Positions 16,079-24,207 of a DNA stretch of 64,000 nucleotides are shown here, piece after piece (position 1 is the first letter of the stretch; each line of letters starts with the position of its first letter). Source of the DNA: Streptomyces ferrugineus (GTDB taxonomy: Bacteria > Actinomycetota > Actinomycetes > Streptomycetales > Streptomycetaceae); contig NZ_CP063373.1 in assembly GCF_015160855.1 (NCBI RefSeq), positions 8,469,001 through 8,533,000 on the forward strand. Reading direction: 5' to 3'. The notes under the pieces were generated by a model. The model saw only the letters and a program-made list of their open reading frames with translations. It was not told where the DNA came from and did not search any database. Both the position numbers and the translations under genes were made by a program.

Positions 16079-16130
16079 TGCACGCGCGCCGGCCGGGCGC
16101 CCCGGGCCCCTCGGCATGCCCCGCCGGTCG

Positions 16131-17357
16131 TCAGGTCCGGGCCGGCGCGGGTGCGGTGCGTGGGACTGCCGGGGTCCGCCGAGAGTGTGTGCCGGGTGTC
16201 GGGGAGTCGGAGGGGGGACTCGGCACAGGCTTCAGGTCGTCCTCGGTGAGGCCCACCTCCGCCAGGACCTCGCGGGTGTGGGCGCCGACGGCCGGGGCGG
16301 GCTCCCGGACCGGCGGGGCGGGGGTGCGGCGAAAGCGCGGGACCGGCGCGGGCTGGACGACGCCGTCCGCCCCGACGTGCACGCCGCGCGCCCGGTGGTG
16401 GGGGTGGCGCTCCGCCTCCCGCAGGGTCAGCACGGGTGTCACGCAGGCCTCCGTACCCGCGAACACGGCCTCCCAGGCGTCCCGCGTGCGGGTGGCGAAG
16501 CGCGCGGCGAACCGCTCGCGCAACCGCGGCCAGGAGGCCCGTACCGCCCGGTCGGGGACCTCGTCCGGGTGCAGGTCGAGTCCGTCGAGCAGCGCGGCGT
16601 AGAAGCGGTCCTCCAGCGCTCCGACCGCCACGTACCGGCCGTCGGCGCAGGCGTAGACGTCGTAGAACGGGGCCCCGCCGTCGAGGACGTTGGTGCCGCG
16701 CTCCGGCTCCCACGCGCCGGCCGCGGTCATCCCGGCGAGCATGGCGAGCAGCGCGGCCGTCCCGTCGACGATCGCGGTGTCCACGACCTGCCCGCGGCCC
16801 GACCGCCCGCGCTCCTGGAGGGCGGCCAGGATGCCGAAGGCGAGCGGCAGCCCGCCGCCCGCGAAGTCGCCGAGGAGGTTGAGCGGCACGGCCGGCGGAC
16901 CACCGGGCCGGCCGATCGCGTCCAGCGCACCGGTCAGCGCCAGGTAGTTGATGTCGTGTCCGGGCTCCTTCGCGAGCGGCCCGTCCTGCCCCCAGCCGGT
17001 CATCCGCCCGTACACCAGGCGCGGGTTGCGGGCGAGGCAGGCGGCCGGTCCGACACCGAGCCGCTCCGCGACCCCGGGCCGGTGGCCCTCGACGAGCACG
17101 TCCGCCCCTTCGACCAGGCGCAGCACGGCGTCCACGGCCGCCGGGTTCTTCAGGTCGAGGGCCACCGAGCGGCGCCCGCGGTCCAGCACCCGGTGCCAGG
17201 CGCCGAAGGCCCGGGCGGTGTCCGGACGGTCGACGCGGACGACGTCGGCCCCCAGGTCGGCGAGGAGCATGCAGGCGAACGGCGCGGGGCCGATCGCCGC
17301 GAGTTCCAGTACGCGCAGCCCGCTCAGCGGACCGCCGGTCTCGGGTGTCGTCTCCAT
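16131..17357 (-). CDS. Class III CoA-transferase family protein, alpha-methylacyl-CoA racemase-like
   Basis: A 408-residue CaiB/BaiF-family protein. The N-terminal GLRVLELAAIGPAPFACMLLADLGADVVRVD is typical. GHDINYLALTGALDAIG and PLNLLGDFAGGG carry the His and Asp used by alpha-methylacyl-CoA racemases. It would interconvert (2R)- and (2S)-2-methylacyl-CoA, or move CoA. In the cluster it could prepare a branched starter or side chain; a catabolic passenger is equally possible. The C-terminal 30 residues are Pro/Thr/Ser-rich. I did not find the cluster's promoter layout in front of it. Confidence 0.82.
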   Translation of the reverse strand: METTPETGGPLSGLRVLELAAIGPAPFACMLLADLGADVVRVDRPDTARAFGAWHRVLDRGRRSVALDLKNPAAVDAVLRLVEGADVLVEGHRPGVAERLGVGPAACLARNPRLVYGRMTGWGQDGPLAKEPGHDINYLALTGALDAIGRPGGPPAVPLNLLGDFAGGGLPLAFGILAALQERGRSGRGQVVDTAIVDGTAALLAMLAGMTAAGAWEPERGTNVLDGGAPFYDVYACADGRYVAVGALEDRFYAALLDGLDLHPDEVPDRAVRASWPRLRERFAARFATRTRDAWEAVFAGTEACVTPVLTLREAERHPHHRARGVHVGADGVVQPAPVPRFRRTPAPPVREPAPAVGAHTREVLAEVGLTEDDLKPVPSPPSDSPTPGTHSRRTPAVPRTAPAPART

Positions 17358-17391
17358 GACCGGAGGCTAGGAACGCGGCCTGCACATGCCC

Positions 17392-17434
17392 TTGAGCGTG
17401 ACTCCATCGAGGGCTGAGGGCGCGGGGCGAGACT
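17392..17434 (+). promoter_or_regulatory. SARP-type promoter of the P450 operon
   Basis: TTGAGCG (17392), TCCATCG (17403) and CTGAGGG (17414) are at 11-bp steps, followed after 8 bp by GAGACT (17429-17434). The inferred start is near 17441, 35 nt before the ATG. The heptamers are degenerate, so the call rests on spacing. Confidence 0.42.
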
Positions 17435-17475
17435 GCCGCCCTCGCGGCCCATGCCGATCGAAGGGACTCACGACG

Positions 17476-18705
17476 ATGACGACCAGCACCAGTCCGTCCG
17501 GCGCCGATTCCGAGACCGCGCCCCGGACCTTCCCGTACCAGCGCGGCTGCCCGTTCAGCATGCCCGCCGAGTACCCGGAGATGATCGACAGGGACGTCTC
17601 CCAGGTCACCCTGACCGGTTCGGGGCTGCGGATCTGGACGGTCACCGGCTATCACACGATCCGTCAGCTGCTCACCGACCCCCGGGTCAGCGCCTCGCGC
17701 AAGCACGACAACTTCCCCTTCTACTTCATCGCGCCGCCGGAGTTCCGCACGGAGACCTCCTTCATCGGCTACGACGGCGAGGCGCACACCAGGACCCGCC
17801 GCAAGGCGGCGCTCACCTTCACCAGCCGCCAGGTCAAGAAGCTGCGCCCGCGCATCGAGGAGATCGTCGACGAGCACATCGACCGGATGCTGGCGACCCC
17901 GCCGCCGGTGGACATGCACCACGCCTTCTCGCTGCCCGTCCCGATGACGGTGATCTGCGAACTCCTCGGCATACCCCACGACAAGCACGACTTCTTCATC
18001 AAGCACGGCACCGCCCTGCTCGGCGGGCACAGCAGCGCGGAGGAGCGCCAGGCCGCGATCGTCGAGGTCAACGCGTACGTCGACGACCTGATCCAGCTGA
18101 AGAAGCGGGAGCCCGGCGAGGACCTGCTCAGCCGTGCGATGGCCGACTACGAGGCATCCGGCGAGGAGTACACCGACCGCGACCTGTTCAACATGGTCCG
18201 GCTGCTGATGAACGGCGGCCATGAGACCACCGCCAGCCAGATCTCGCTGGGCACGGCCTGCCTGCTGGAAAACCCGGATCAGCTGGAGCAGTTGAAGGCG
18301 GACCCGGAGCTGGTCAGGCCCGCGGTCGAGGAACTCGTCCGGATCGCGACCATCGGCGACACGGCGGTGCCGCGGGTCGCGCTGGCGGACATCGAGATCG
18401 GCGGGCAGGTCATCCGCAAGGGCGACGGCATCCTGTGCCTGGGCCTCGCCGCCAACCGCGACCCGGAGGTCTTCCCCGAGCCGGAGAAGGTCATCCTCAG
18501 CCGCGGCAGCCGCAAACACCTCGGCTTCGGCCACGGCGTGCACCACTGCATCGGCGCCGATCTGGCCCGCCTGGAGCTGGAGATCGTCTGGAGCAAGCTC
18601 TTCCAGCGCATCCCGACGCTGCGGCTGGCCAAGCCGTTCGCGGAGATCCCCCGCAAGGAGGGCGCCGTGATCTACGGCCTCTGGGAGCTCCCGATCACCT
18701 GGTGA
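17476..18705 (+). CDS. Cytochrome P450 monooxygenase
   Basis: A 409-residue bacterial class I P450. The I-helix oxygen-activation motif is GGHETT (247-252), the ExxR pair is E286/R289, and the heme loop HLGFGHGVHHCIG holds the axial Cys358. All motifs are intact. It starts at ATG 17476; upstream in-frame codons run across the promoter. It is followed at 53 nt by its likely ferredoxin and then a ferredoxin reductase, so the whole electron chain is encoded together. Substrates could be the polyketide, where hydroxylation or epoxidation is plausible, or the PCP-bound amino acid as in NikQ/NovI systems. Sequence alone does not decide. Confidence 0.92.
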   Translation: MTTSTSPSGADSETAPRTFPYQRGCPFSMPAEYPEMIDRDVSQVTLTGSGLRIWTVTGYHTIRQLLTDPRVSASRKHDNFPFYFIAPPEFRTETSFIGYDGEAHTRTRRKAALTFTSRQVKKLRPRIEEIVDEHIDRMLATPPPVDMHHAFSLPVPMTVICELLGIPHDKHDFFIKHGTALLGGHSSAEERQAAIVEVNAYVDDLIQLKKREPGEDLLSRAMADYEASGEEYTDRDLFNMVRLLMNGGHETTASQISLGTACLLENPDQLEQLKADPELVRPAVEELVRIATIGDTAVPRVALADIEIGGQVIRKGDGILCLGLAANRDPEVFPEPEKVILSRGSRKHLGFGHGVHHCIGADLARLELEIVWSKLFQRIPTLRLAKPFAEIPRKEGAVIYGLWELPITW

Positions 18706-18758
18706 CGCCCGCGCACAGGCAACGGACACAGGCAGCACGGTTCGAGGAGGACCCACCC

Positions 18759-19082
18759 ATGCCCAAGATCACCTACCGGAGCCCCGACGGCACCGACACC
18801 GTCGTCGACGTCGCCTCCCCCGGCACCGTGATGCGCGGCGCGAAGCTCAACAACGTCGTCGGCATCGAGGCGCAGTGCGGCGGCTCGGCCCAGTGCGGCA
18901 CCTGCCACGTCTACGTCGACGAGGCCAACACCCTGCCGCTGCCGCCCATGCACGAAGTGGAGGACGACGTCCTTTACGGCACGGCCAGTCCGCGCCGCGA
19001 GACCAGCCGGCTGAGCTGCCAGCTCCCCGTCACCGACGCCATGGACGGGCTGGTGGTGCATCTGCCGGAGGCGCAGTCCTGA
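18759..19082 (+). CDS. [2Fe-2S] ferredoxin (putidaredoxin type)
   Basis: A 107-residue plant/adrenodoxin-type ferredoxin. Cys40, Cys46, Cys49 and Cys87 follow the C-x5-C-x2-C...C ligand pattern. It carries electrons from the reductase encoded next door to the P450. GAGGAGG precedes ATG 18759, and its stop overlaps the reductase ATG (4-bp or less), indicating coupling. Streptomyces P450s more often pair with 3Fe-4S ferredoxins, so a dedicated 2Fe-2S partner is notable. Confidence 0.92.
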   Translation: MPKITYRSPDGTDTVVDVASPGTVMRGAKLNNVVGIEAQCGGSAQCGTCHVYVDEANTLPLPPMHEVEDDVLYGTASPRRETSRLSCQLPVTDAMDGLVVHLPEAQS

Positions 19083-20341
19083 TGGCCGCGCCCTCGGTCG
19101 TCGTCGTCGGCGCCGGGCAGGGCGGCACCGAGACCGCCGCCGCCCTGCGCGGTCGGGGCTTCTCCGGCCGGATCACCCTGGTCGGCGCGGAGGACGCCCT
19201 CCCCTACCAGCGTCCGCCCCTGTCCAAGGGGTACCTCACCGGCGGCACTCCGGCCGACGAACTCCCCCTGCGGCCGCGGTCGTTCTTCGCGGCGCAGGAC
19301 ATCGAGCTGGTCACCGGCACCCCGGTCACCGCCATCGACCCGGACGGCATGCGGATCTCCCTCGCACAGGGCGGCGGTCGCCGCGTGAGTCTGCGCTACG
19401 ACCACCTCGTCCTCGCCACCGGCGCGCGGCCCCGGGTGCTGCCGGTGCCCGGCGCCTCGCTGGCCGGCGTCCACACCCTCGGCGATCAGCGCGACGCCCT
19501 CGCGCTGCGCGCGGAACTGCGGCCCGGGGCGCATCTGCTGGTCGTCGGCGGCGGCTTCGTCGGGCTCGAACTCGCCTCCACGGCACGGCTGCTGGGCCTG
19601 GAGGTCACGGTCGTCGAGGCCGCGGCCAGGGTCATGGGGCGCTCCGCCAGCGCGGCCCTGGCCGAGCACCTGACCGCCGGGCACCGCGCCCACGGCGCCC
19701 GCGTCCTGACCCGGCGTGAGGTGGTGGCCCTGCGCGGCGACGACACGGGCCGGGTGCGGGTGGCCGAGCTGGACGGCGGGGAGCGGGTCCCGGCGGACGT
19801 CGTCGTGATGGGCGTCGGGGTCCTGCCGCGGACCGGACTCGCCGCGGACGCCGGACTGCCGGTCGGCGACGGCGTCCTCGTCGACCGGACGCTCAGGGCC
19901 GGCGATCCGGCTGTCCACGCGATCGGCGACTGCGCCCGCTTCCCGAGCCCGCACGCGGGGCGACCGCTGCGGCTGGAGTCGGTGCAGAACGCCTCGGACC
20001 AGGCCCGCTGCGTGGCCGCGGACATCTGCGGCGCCCCGGAGCCGTACACGGCGGTCCCGTGGTTCTGGACCGAGCAGTGCGGGCTGCGGGTGCAGATCGC
20101 GGGCAGCACCGCGGGCCACGACCGCACGGTGGTGTCCGGGGACGTGGCGGGCGGGCGCTTCTCGGTGTTCTGCTTCGCCGGGGAACGGCTGGTGGGCGTC
20201 GAGTCGGTGAACCGCCCGGCGGACCACATGATCACCCGCCGCCTGCTGGCCGAGGGCGGCGCCGCGCTGCCGTCCGCGGCGGAGGTGTCCCACCCGGACT
20301 TCGACCTCAGGAAGCACCGGCGGGCGCGCCAGCCGCAGTAG
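19082..20341 (+). CDS. NAD(P)H:ferredoxin reductase (putidaredoxin reductase family)
   Basis: A 419-residue two-dinucleotide-binding-domain flavoprotein. The FAD motif VVVGAGQGGTETA is at residues 6-18, the NAD(P)H motif VVGGGFVGLELA near residue 156, and the GD box in VHAIGDCARFP near residue 280. The YQRPPLSKGYL stretch is typical of ferredoxin reductases that serve P450s. It completes a class I P450 electron chain with the two preceding genes. Confidence 0.93.
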   Translation: MAAPSVVVVGAGQGGTETAAALRGRGFSGRITLVGAEDALPYQRPPLSKGYLTGGTPADELPLRPRSFFAAQDIELVTGTPVTAIDPDGMRISLAQGGGRRVSLRYDHLVLATGARPRVLPVPGASLAGVHTLGDQRDALALRAELRPGAHLLVVGGGFVGLELASTARLLGLEVTVVEAAARVMGRSASAALAEHLTAGHRAHGARVLTRREVVALRGDDTGRVRVAELDGGERVPADVVVMGVGVLPRTGLAADAGLPVGDGVLVDRTLRAGDPAVHAIGDCARFPSPHAGRPLRLESVQNASDQARCVAADICGAPEPYTAVPWFWTEQCGLRVQIAGSTAGHDRTVVSGDVAGGRFSVFCFAGERLVGVESVNRPADHMITRRLLAEGGAALPSAAEVSHPDFDLRKHRRARQPQ

Positions 20342-20362
20342 CGCGTCGCCGCACATCGCACT

Positions 20363-20403
20363 GCCGGAAGCCGGGCCGCCCCCGTGAGCGGTCCGGCTTC
20401 CGG
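20363..20403 (+). terminator. Terminator after the P450 electron-transfer operon
   Basis: A 16-bp stem (CCGGAAGCCGGGCCGC with GCGGTCCGGCTTCCGG, one G-U pair) and a short loop, starting 22 nt after the reductase stop. Confidence 0.7.
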
Positions 20404-20425
20404 TACGCGTTCCGGCGGGCGGGAG

Positions 20426-20468
20426 ACGACGCGGACTCGACGGCCGTTCGAGGCACCTGCGCGACCCT
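20426..20468 (+). promoter_or_regulatory. SARP-type promoter of the cytoplasmic barrel gene (leaderless)
   Basis: ACGACGC (20426), TCGACGG (20437) and TCGAGGC (20448) are spaced 11 bp. After 8 bp comes GACCCT (20463-20468). Placing that at -12 to -7 puts +1 on the A of ATG 20475. Confidence 0.6.
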
Positions 20469-20474
20469 GACCGC

Positions 20475-20870
20475 ATGACTGCCACTGCGCGCACGGACCC
20501 CACCGCCGCACTCCCCGTCGGGGCGTGGTCGGCGCAGGTGCACCGCGAGACGGAGACGTCGGCGGCGGTGCTCCACTTCACCGGCGACGGACGGGTCTTC
20601 CTCGGCGACGGCGGCGCCGGGCACTGGGAGCCCACCGGGCCCGACGGCTTCACGTTCCGCGTGGCCGAGCCCCTCTTCGACGAGCGCGGGCCGGCGGCGG
20701 GCGACTGCGTCGGCTGGGTGGACATCGACCAACTCGCGGTGCTCGACGGCGACTCGTTCCGCAGCGAGGGTGTCTCCGTGGTCCGCGAGAGCGGCAGCGG
20801 ACGCGTGCTGCGCACCAAGCGGGTCACCGTCACGGCGCGAAGGGCGATGAGGACGGCCCGCCCGGCGTGA
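20475..20870 (+). CDS. Small cytoplasmic barrel-like protein, paralog 3 of 3
   Basis: A 131-residue relative of the proteins at 13691 and 15508 without a signal peptide. It keeps VGAWSAQV, GHWEPTGPDGFTFRV, GWVDIDQ and the final KRVTVTARR strand, so the fold should match. The lack of export suggests an enzymatic or binding role inside the cell, distinct from its secreted paralogs. Cytoplasmic barrels of this size in other clusters act as spirocyclases or Diels-Alderases; whether this one does is unknown. No ribosome site is visible; the promoter implies a leaderless mRNA. Confidence 0.72.
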   Translation: MTATARTDPTAALPVGAWSAQVHRETETSAAVLHFTGDGRVFLGDGGAGHWEPTGPDGFTFRVAEPLFDERGPAAGDCVGWVDIDQLAVLDGDSFRSEGVSVVRESGSGRVLRTKRVTVTARRAMRTARPA

Positions 20871-20884
20871 GCGGGGCGGGCCGT
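20853..20884. terminator. Terminator overlapping a stop codon
   Basis: ACGGCCCGCCC pairs with GGGCGGGCCGT around a 10-base loop containing the stop codon of the barrel gene. It ends the rightward gene and may also serve the leftward exporter gene, whose stop is at 20907. Confidence 0.65.
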
Positions 20885-20906
20885 GTGTCTGCGTCGGGGG
20901 ACGACG

Positions 20907-22562
20907 TCAGGCGGGGACGTCCGATGGTCGTGCCGTCGGGACGGTCGGCGTCGACGGCGTCGCGTCGGCGGCATCCGCAGGCCTACCCGGGGAGCCCTCG
21001 CCACCCGCTGCCGCCTCCGCGGTCTCCGGGTCGATGGGCTCGATGTCCCGGAGCATCAGCACGACCAGTACGGCCGCCAGGACCACCAGCACCGCGCCGA
21101 TGACCGCGTTGACGTGCAGCCCGTCCACGAAGGCCGCCCGCGCGGCGGCGACCAGGGCGGAGCCCGTCTCCGCCGGCAGGGCACCCGCCGCGCCGAGCGC
21201 CGCTCCCAGGGTGTCCCGCGCGGTCTCCGAGACCGCCTCGGGCACCCCGGCCGGCATGGCGTCCGCGAGCTGCGTCCGGTAGACGGCCGTACCGACGCTG
21301 CCGAGCACGGCGACGCCGATGGCCATCCCGAACTCCTGGTTGGTCTCGGAGAGCGCGGATGCGGCACCGGCCCGCTCGGGCGGCGCCGCACCCACGATCA
21401 TGTCCACACCCAGGATCGACATGGGGCTGATGCCCAGGGCGAAGACGACGGTCCCGGCGGCCATGAGACCCAGGTCGTCGGAACCGTCCAGCAGGGTGAA
21501 CATCAAGAAGCCCACCGCCGCGACCACCAGGCCGCCGCCCATGACGTAGGCCGGGCGGGACCGCTTGACCAGGGGCGGGGTCATGGCCGCCGCGGCGAGC
21601 ATCGCCGCCGTCTGCGGCAGCGTCCACAGCCCCGCCTCGAACGGCGAGAGGCCCAGGACGAGTTGCATGTACTGGGAGAGGAAGAAGAACAGGCCGGACA
21701 TCGCGAACAGCGAGAGCGTCAGCGTCAGCAGTGAGGCGCTGAACGCCCGGTCGGCGAAGAGCCGCAGGTCCAGCAGCGGGTCGGTCAACCGCCGCTGCCG
21801 CCGCACGAAGACGTACCCGAGCACCAGCCCCGCCGTCAGGACGAGCGCGGGCACGGGGGCGACGCCGTCCTTGGCCAGCTCCTTGACGCCGTACACCAGC
21901 GCGATCATCGCGGCCACCGACAGCGCCACGCTGCTCAGGTCCAGCCGGCCCGGCTCCGGGTCGCGGTACTCGGGCAGCAGCAGCGGGCCCACCGCCAGCA
22001 GGAGCACCATGGGCGGCACTCCGAGCAGGAACACCGAGCCCCACCAGAAGTGCTGCAGCAGGGCGCCTCCGACGAGCGGCCCCAGCGTCATGCCGACCGT
22101 GAAGCTGGACATCCACACGGCGATGGCGCCGGTGCGCTGGCGCGGGTCCTGGAACATGTTGCGGATCAGGGCCAGCGTGGAGGGCATCAGCGTCGCTCCG
22201 GCGATGCCCAGCAGGGCCCGGTTGGCGATGAGCATCTCCGCGCTCGTCGACCAGGCGGCGACCAGGGACGCGGCGCCGAACGCGGCGGCGCCGGCCAGCA
22301 GCAGGCGCCGGCGTCCGATCCGGTCGCCCAGCACGCCCATGGCGATCAGGAAGCCCGCGACGAGGAAGCCGTAGACGTCGAGGATCCACAGCAGTTGGGA
22401 GCTGCTGGGGGCCAGGTCGGCGCTGAGCTGCGGGACCGCCAGGTAGAGGACCGTGACGTCCATCGAGATCAGCAGGGTGGGCAGCGCCAGGACGGCGAGT
22501 CCGGTCCACTCCCGCCTGCCCGCCCTGGGGACGGGGGCGGTGGGCCGGGCGGGTTCGGTCAT
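20907..22562 (-). CDS. MFS drug exporter, 14-TM DHA2 family
   Basis: A 551-residue major-facilitator antiporter. LISMDVTVLYLAVPQLSADL and GFLIAMGVLGDRIGRRRLLLAG carry family motif A, and about 14 hydrophobic segments can be counted, as in QacA/EmrB exporters. It probably exports the cluster product across the cytoplasmic membrane by proton antiport. The C-terminal tail is Pro/Ala/Thr-rich. ATG 22562 overlaps the stop of the 2,3-dehydratase gene (ATGA), so transport and sugar synthesis are coupled. Confidence 0.9.
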   Translation of the reverse strand: MTEPARPTAPVPRAGRREWTGLAVLALPTLLISMDVTVLYLAVPQLSADLAPSSSQLLWILDVYGFLVAGFLIAMGVLGDRIGRRRLLLAGAAAFGAASLVAAWSTSAEMLIANRALLGIAGATLMPSTLALIRNMFQDPRQRTGAIAVWMSSFTVGMTLGPLVGGALLQHFWWGSVFLLGVPPMVLLLAVGPLLLPEYRDPEPGRLDLSSVALSVAAMIALVYGVKELAKDGVAPVPALVLTAGLVLGYVFVRRQRRLTDPLLDLRLFADRAFSASLLTLTLSLFAMSGLFFFLSQYMQLVLGLSPFEAGLWTLPQTAAMLAAAAMTPPLVKRSRPAYVMGGGLVVAAVGFLMFTLLDGSDDLGLMAAGTVVFALGISPMSILGVDMIVGAAPPERAGAASALSETNQEFGMAIGVAVLGSVGTAVYRTQLADAMPAGVPEAVSETARDTLGAALGAAGALPAETGSALVAAARAAFVDGLHVNAVIGAVLVVLAAVLVVLMLRDIEPIDPETAEAAAGGEGSPGRPADAADATPSTPTVPTARPSDVPA

Positions 22563-24082
22563 GAGGTTCCTCCGTACGGACTTCGGGGGTTCAGGGCCGG
22601 GCCCGCCGCACCGCTGCCGATGACCGAGAGCAGCGTGCGGGCCTGGACGTTGAGGTAGTAGCCGTGCCGGGCGAGCGAGCCGAGCTGGGCGGGGGTGGCC
22701 CACTGGTAGCCGGGCGGCGGTACGTCCGGGACCGGCCGGCGGTCGTCGTCGGCGGGCGCCTCGACGATCAGGTACCGGCTCTCCGCGTCGAGGAAGCGGC
22801 CGCCCTCCTCGGAGAGCACGGCCTCGTAGGCGATCCGGTCCGGTGTCGCGCCCAGCACCACGTCGAGGAAGGGCGGCCGGTCGGCGACGGAGAGCTGCGC
22901 GTGGTTCTCCGGCACGCACTGCACCGTCGGGGCGAGTTCCACCCCGTGGCACAGCCCGGCCTCGGCGCGCGCCTGCACGAGGACGTGCGGGACGCCGTGG
23001 AAGCGGCGGACGACGAAGGCGGCGACACCCCGGCCGACCGGCTCGATGAGCGGCTGCGTCCAGCCGGTGACCTCACGGCTGCCGGCCTCGACGGCCACGG
23101 CCATCACCCGGAAGAACCGCCCGTCATGGCGCTCCAGGTGCCAGGGGCCGCGGCGCCAGCCGTCCAGGCCGTCGAGCGGGACGCGCTCGGCCAGCACATA
23201 CGCGGAGCGCTCGGCGGCGAACCAGGACAGCAGGTGCGTGTCCGACCGGACGGCGCCGCGGTCGGCCAGGTCCTCGGGGTGGGTGACGGGGGCGCCGGCC
23301 AGCACGGAACGGGCGTCCATGTTCACGAGGTTCTCGCGCCGCAGGAGTTCGCCGATCTGCCCGAGGGTGAGCCAGCGGAAGTCGTCGTGCGGGGCGATGT
23401 CGTCGAACACCTCGACGATCATGTTCCGGTTGCTCTTGCGGAAGAACCAGGCCCCGTGCTCGGACTGGAGGGCGTCGCAGAGCACGCGTCCGCCGGTCCG
23501 CTCGGGCTCCAGGAAGCGGTCGAGGTACGGCACGTCGGCGCCGCCGTGGACCTTGAGGTAGTTGCTGCGGGTGGCCTGGACGGTCGGCGACAGCTGCAGC
23601 AGGTTCGGGTTGCCGGGCTCCATCTTGGCCTGCATCAGGAAGTGCAGGACGCCGTCGAACTCCTTGGCCAGGATGCCGAGGACGCCGACCTCGGGCTGGT
23701 GGATGATCGGCTGCCGCCAGCTGCGGTAGGGCCCGCCGTCGACCCCGACGCGCAGCCCCTCGACGGTGAAGAACCGGCCACTGTCGTGGCCGAGGTTGCC
23801 GGTGCCGGGCCGGAAGGACCAGCCGCGCAGGTCGGCGAAGGGGATGCGCCGGACGGCGAAGTGGTGGGCGTTTCTGCGCTCTTCGAACCAGTCGGAGATC
23901 TCGTCGGTCCGCAGGAAGGCGCCCGATCCGGTGGCGGCGGCGGACCGGGCGAGGCGCTGGGCCAGGGCCGGCCCGGTGTCGGGGAACGGCGGGCCCGGCA
24001 GACTTCCCCCGGAAACCCCGGAAGTCCCGGACACTCCCGGGACGCCCGGGACGGCGGGCCCCGGGTGGACGGCGGTGGACAT
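22559..24082 (-). CDS. TDP-4-keto-6-deoxyglucose 2,3-dehydratase
   Basis: A 507-residue NDP-hexose 2,3-dehydratase, which removes the C-2 hydroxyl and commits the sugar to a 2-deoxy form. The protein is an internal duplication: FRWLTLGQIGELLRRENLVNMDARSVL in the first half is echoed by YQWATPAQLGSLARHGYYLNVQARTLL in the second, as in the whole family. The first 45 residues are a low-complexity Pro-Gly-Val-Ser tract not needed for the fold. ATG 24082 follows TAGGAGCT. It lies in a leftward unit that begins with the SRPBCC gene; I see no promoter of its own in the 125-nt gap upstream. Confidence 0.92.
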   Translation of the reverse strand: MSTAVHPGPAVPGVPGVSGTSGVSGGSLPGPPFPDTGPALAQRLARSAAATGSGAFLRTDEISDWFEERRNAHHFAVRRIPFADLRGWSFRPGTGNLGHDSGRFFTVEGLRVGVDGGPYRSWRQPIIHQPEVGVLGILAKEFDGVLHFLMQAKMEPGNPNLLQLSPTVQATRSNYLKVHGGADVPYLDRFLEPERTGGRVLCDALQSEHGAWFFRKSNRNMIVEVFDDIAPHDDFRWLTLGQIGELLRRENLVNMDARSVLAGAPVTHPEDLADRGAVRSDTHLLSWFAAERSAYVLAERVPLDGLDGWRRGPWHLERHDGRFFRVMAVAVEAGSREVTGWTQPLIEPVGRGVAAFVVRRFHGVPHVLVQARAEAGLCHGVELAPTVQCVPENHAQLSVADRPPFLDVVLGATPDRIAYEAVLSEEGGRFLDAESRYLIVEAPADDDRRPVPDVPPPGYQWATPAQLGSLARHGYYLNVQARTLLSVIGSGAAGPALNPRSPYGGTS

Positions 24083-24207
24083 GGCGAGCTCCTATGGGTG
24101 GTCGGGCGGCTGAGGTGCGCCCGGCCCCGGCAGTGCCCGGCGGTCGGGGCCGGTCCCTGAGCGAGCGGGTCGGCGGCGGGGGCGCGCGGCCGCCGCGGCC
24201 GTACCCG

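Noticed and set aside
15457-18756. Long minus-strand open frame of about 1100 codons
   Set aside because: It runs antisense to the barrel and P450 genes and through the CoA-transferase gene in another frame. The translation has no recognisable domain.
24083-24207. Separate promoter for the 2,3-dehydratase gene
   Set aside because: No heptamer pair with the shared spacing is present on the minus strand. Read-through from the SRPBCC/hydroxylase unit is simpler.
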